Shown here piece by piece: positions 63,463 through 64,000 of a stretch of 64,000 nucleotides of DNA. The stretch lies in the NCBI RefSeq assembly GCF_014192095.1, contig NZ_JACHXN010000009.1, positions 62,001 through 126,000 of the forward strand, given 5' to 3'. Position numbers and translations under genes: made by a program. Origin of the DNA: Phyllobacterium trifolii. Lineage in GTDB: Bacteria > Pseudomonadota > Alphaproteobacteria > Rhizobiales > Rhizobiaceae. The notes below the pieces were generated by a model. That model had not been told where the DNA came from and searched no databases. It saw nothing but the letters and a program-made list of their open reading frames with translations. How positions within the stretch are numbered: position 1 is the stretch's first letter; every line of letters begins with the position of its first letter.

Positions 63463-64000
63463 TCAAGAGACCCTTGGAAGATGAACCGTAAATTTTGTTC
63501 CGGCGCTGCTGCTTTTGACGTCGATGCGCCCGCCATAATCCGCGACGATGTCGTGGCAGATGACCAGACCGAGCCCGAGGCCGCGATCCTTGGACGTATT
63601 GAAAGGTGTGAACAGCGCTTGCTTGATTGCTTCAGGAATACCTGGCCCATTGTCGGAAACAATCAGCTGGACCTCGCCTTCTGTCACCCGGGTCTCCACG
63701 CTGATCTTGCTGGCCGGACCGCCTTCCGTTGCCTCCACTGCATTCTGCATGAGATTGATCAGCACCTGCTCGAGACGCATTCGATTACCGTGTACCTTGA
63801 TATCCGGCGATAGTGTCTGCGTAGTGATCTGACCGGCTCTCTGCCGGAAGCGGGTGCCCAGCAAAAGCAACGCACCCTCGATCACATCACTGACGCTGAT
63901 CGGACCCGCGTCGCCCGTTCCCTTGCGCGCGAAGGTGCGCAGCTCATCGGTGATGCCACCAATGCGCTCCGTCAGCCCTGCAATCGCTTTCAGATTGTCC
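63463..64000 (-). CDS. dctB: DctB-type sensor histidine kinase, C-terminal part (5' end beyond window)
   Basis: Partial: 178 residues seen. The sequence covers the end of the dimerisation region (NLKAIAGLTERIGGITDELR, TFARKGTGDAGPISVSDVIE) and the whole ATP-binding domain: N box LEQVLINLMQNAVEA, G1 VSDNGPGIP, F box LFTPFNTSKDRGLGLGLVI (G2), and YGGRIDVKSSSAGTKFTVHL. The sensor part lies beyond base 64000. It is the upstream gene of dctD. Its stop TGA is followed after two bases by an ATG that was probably the original dctD start. Confidence 0.85.
   Translation of the reverse strand, partial: DNLKAIAGLTERIGGITDELRTFARKGTGDAGPISVSDVIEGALLLLGTRFRQRAGQITTQTLSPDIKVHGNRMRLEQVLINLMQNAVEATEGGPASKISVETRVTEGEVQLIVSDNGPGIPEAIKQALFTPFNTSKDRGLGLGLVICHDIVADYGGRIDVKSSSAGTKFTVHLPRVS

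Noticed and set aside
63173..63466. 97-codon minus-strand frame across the MITE
   Set aside because: It is the old dctD start (MNVQL) reading out of frame into the inserted element; no family resemblance.
1..64000. tRNA, rRNA and CRISPR arrays
   Set aside because: Looked for cloverleaf-like sequences, conserved rRNA segments and regularly spaced repeats on both strands; none was found by eye. tRNAscan-SE, Infernal and a CRISPR finder would settle it.

Overview
The window looks like alphaproteobacterial DNA, most likely from the order Rhizobiales (Rhizobium/Phyllobacterium/Brucella relatives). This rests on three things: the protein families (DUF982, DUF1275, UgpC/MalK-type sugar importers, a galactofuranose-type importer, DctB/DctD, and small proteins of a type I associate with rhizobia), the GC-rich codon use in the intact genes, and two perfect palindromes that fit the parS consensus of repABC replicons. 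The last point suggests a chromid or large plasmid, or DNA derived from one. No rRNA, tRNA, CRISPR array or replication gene was recognised.

Layout. 1-7.3 kb: a type-B carboxylesterase running off the left edge, a chimeric IS66/IS6 remnant, small orphan genes, a membrane-bound class III nucleotide cyclase and a convergent periplasmic binding protein. 8-16 kb: an XRE regulator translationally coupled to a seven-gene operon that resembles hydrogenase-4/formate hydrogenlyase. Its 'large subunit' has lost the NiFe cysteine ligands, so it is best read as an energy-converting-hydrogenase-related (Ehr) membrane complex, not a hydrogenase. 16-29.5 kb: a decaying accessory zone. It holds frameshifted genes (thioesterase, GNAT, DUF1275, phnA, DUF302, serine resolvase), small Rhizobiales-type genes, a second XRE paralogue, an intact IS6-family element, a RelB/RelE-type toxin-antitoxin pair and the two parS-like palindromes. 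29.6-32.3 kb: a complete IS66-like element (tnpC only) with 25-bp terminal inverted repeats, a flanking direct repeat, and a passenger reading frame.

32.3-46 kb: a LysE exporter with divergent Lrp regulator; a secreted three-repeat protein; DUF454; a six-gene sugar-import and sugar-processing operon (binding protein, two permeases, SIS protein, PfkB kinase, MalK-type ATPase) beside a divergent ROK regulator; a Fic protein; a PAS-LuxR regulator; and succinyl-CoA:3-ketoacid CoA-transferase (scoAB). 47-53 kb: a coherent tryptophan-degradation locus. A TrpXYZ-like importer and an alpha/beta-hydrolase formamidase lie on one strand; kynureninase and tryptophan 2,3-dioxygenase lie on the other, divergently. 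53.5-61.8 kb: a galactofuranose-type ABC importer (ytfQ, ytfR, ytfT, yjfF) with galM, a SAF-domain oxidoreductase and a LacI regulator. 61.8-64 kb: a DctD-type sigma-54 activator and the C-terminal half of its DctB-like kinase. The two are separated by a ~271-bp MITE-like insertion that carries the present dctD start codon.

The most notable observations are the MITE that replaced the start of dctD (removing it in silico rebuilds an in-frame, operon-spaced start), the Ehr complex with its coupled regulator, the orphan parS palindromes, and the self-contained tryptophan uptake and kynurenine locus.
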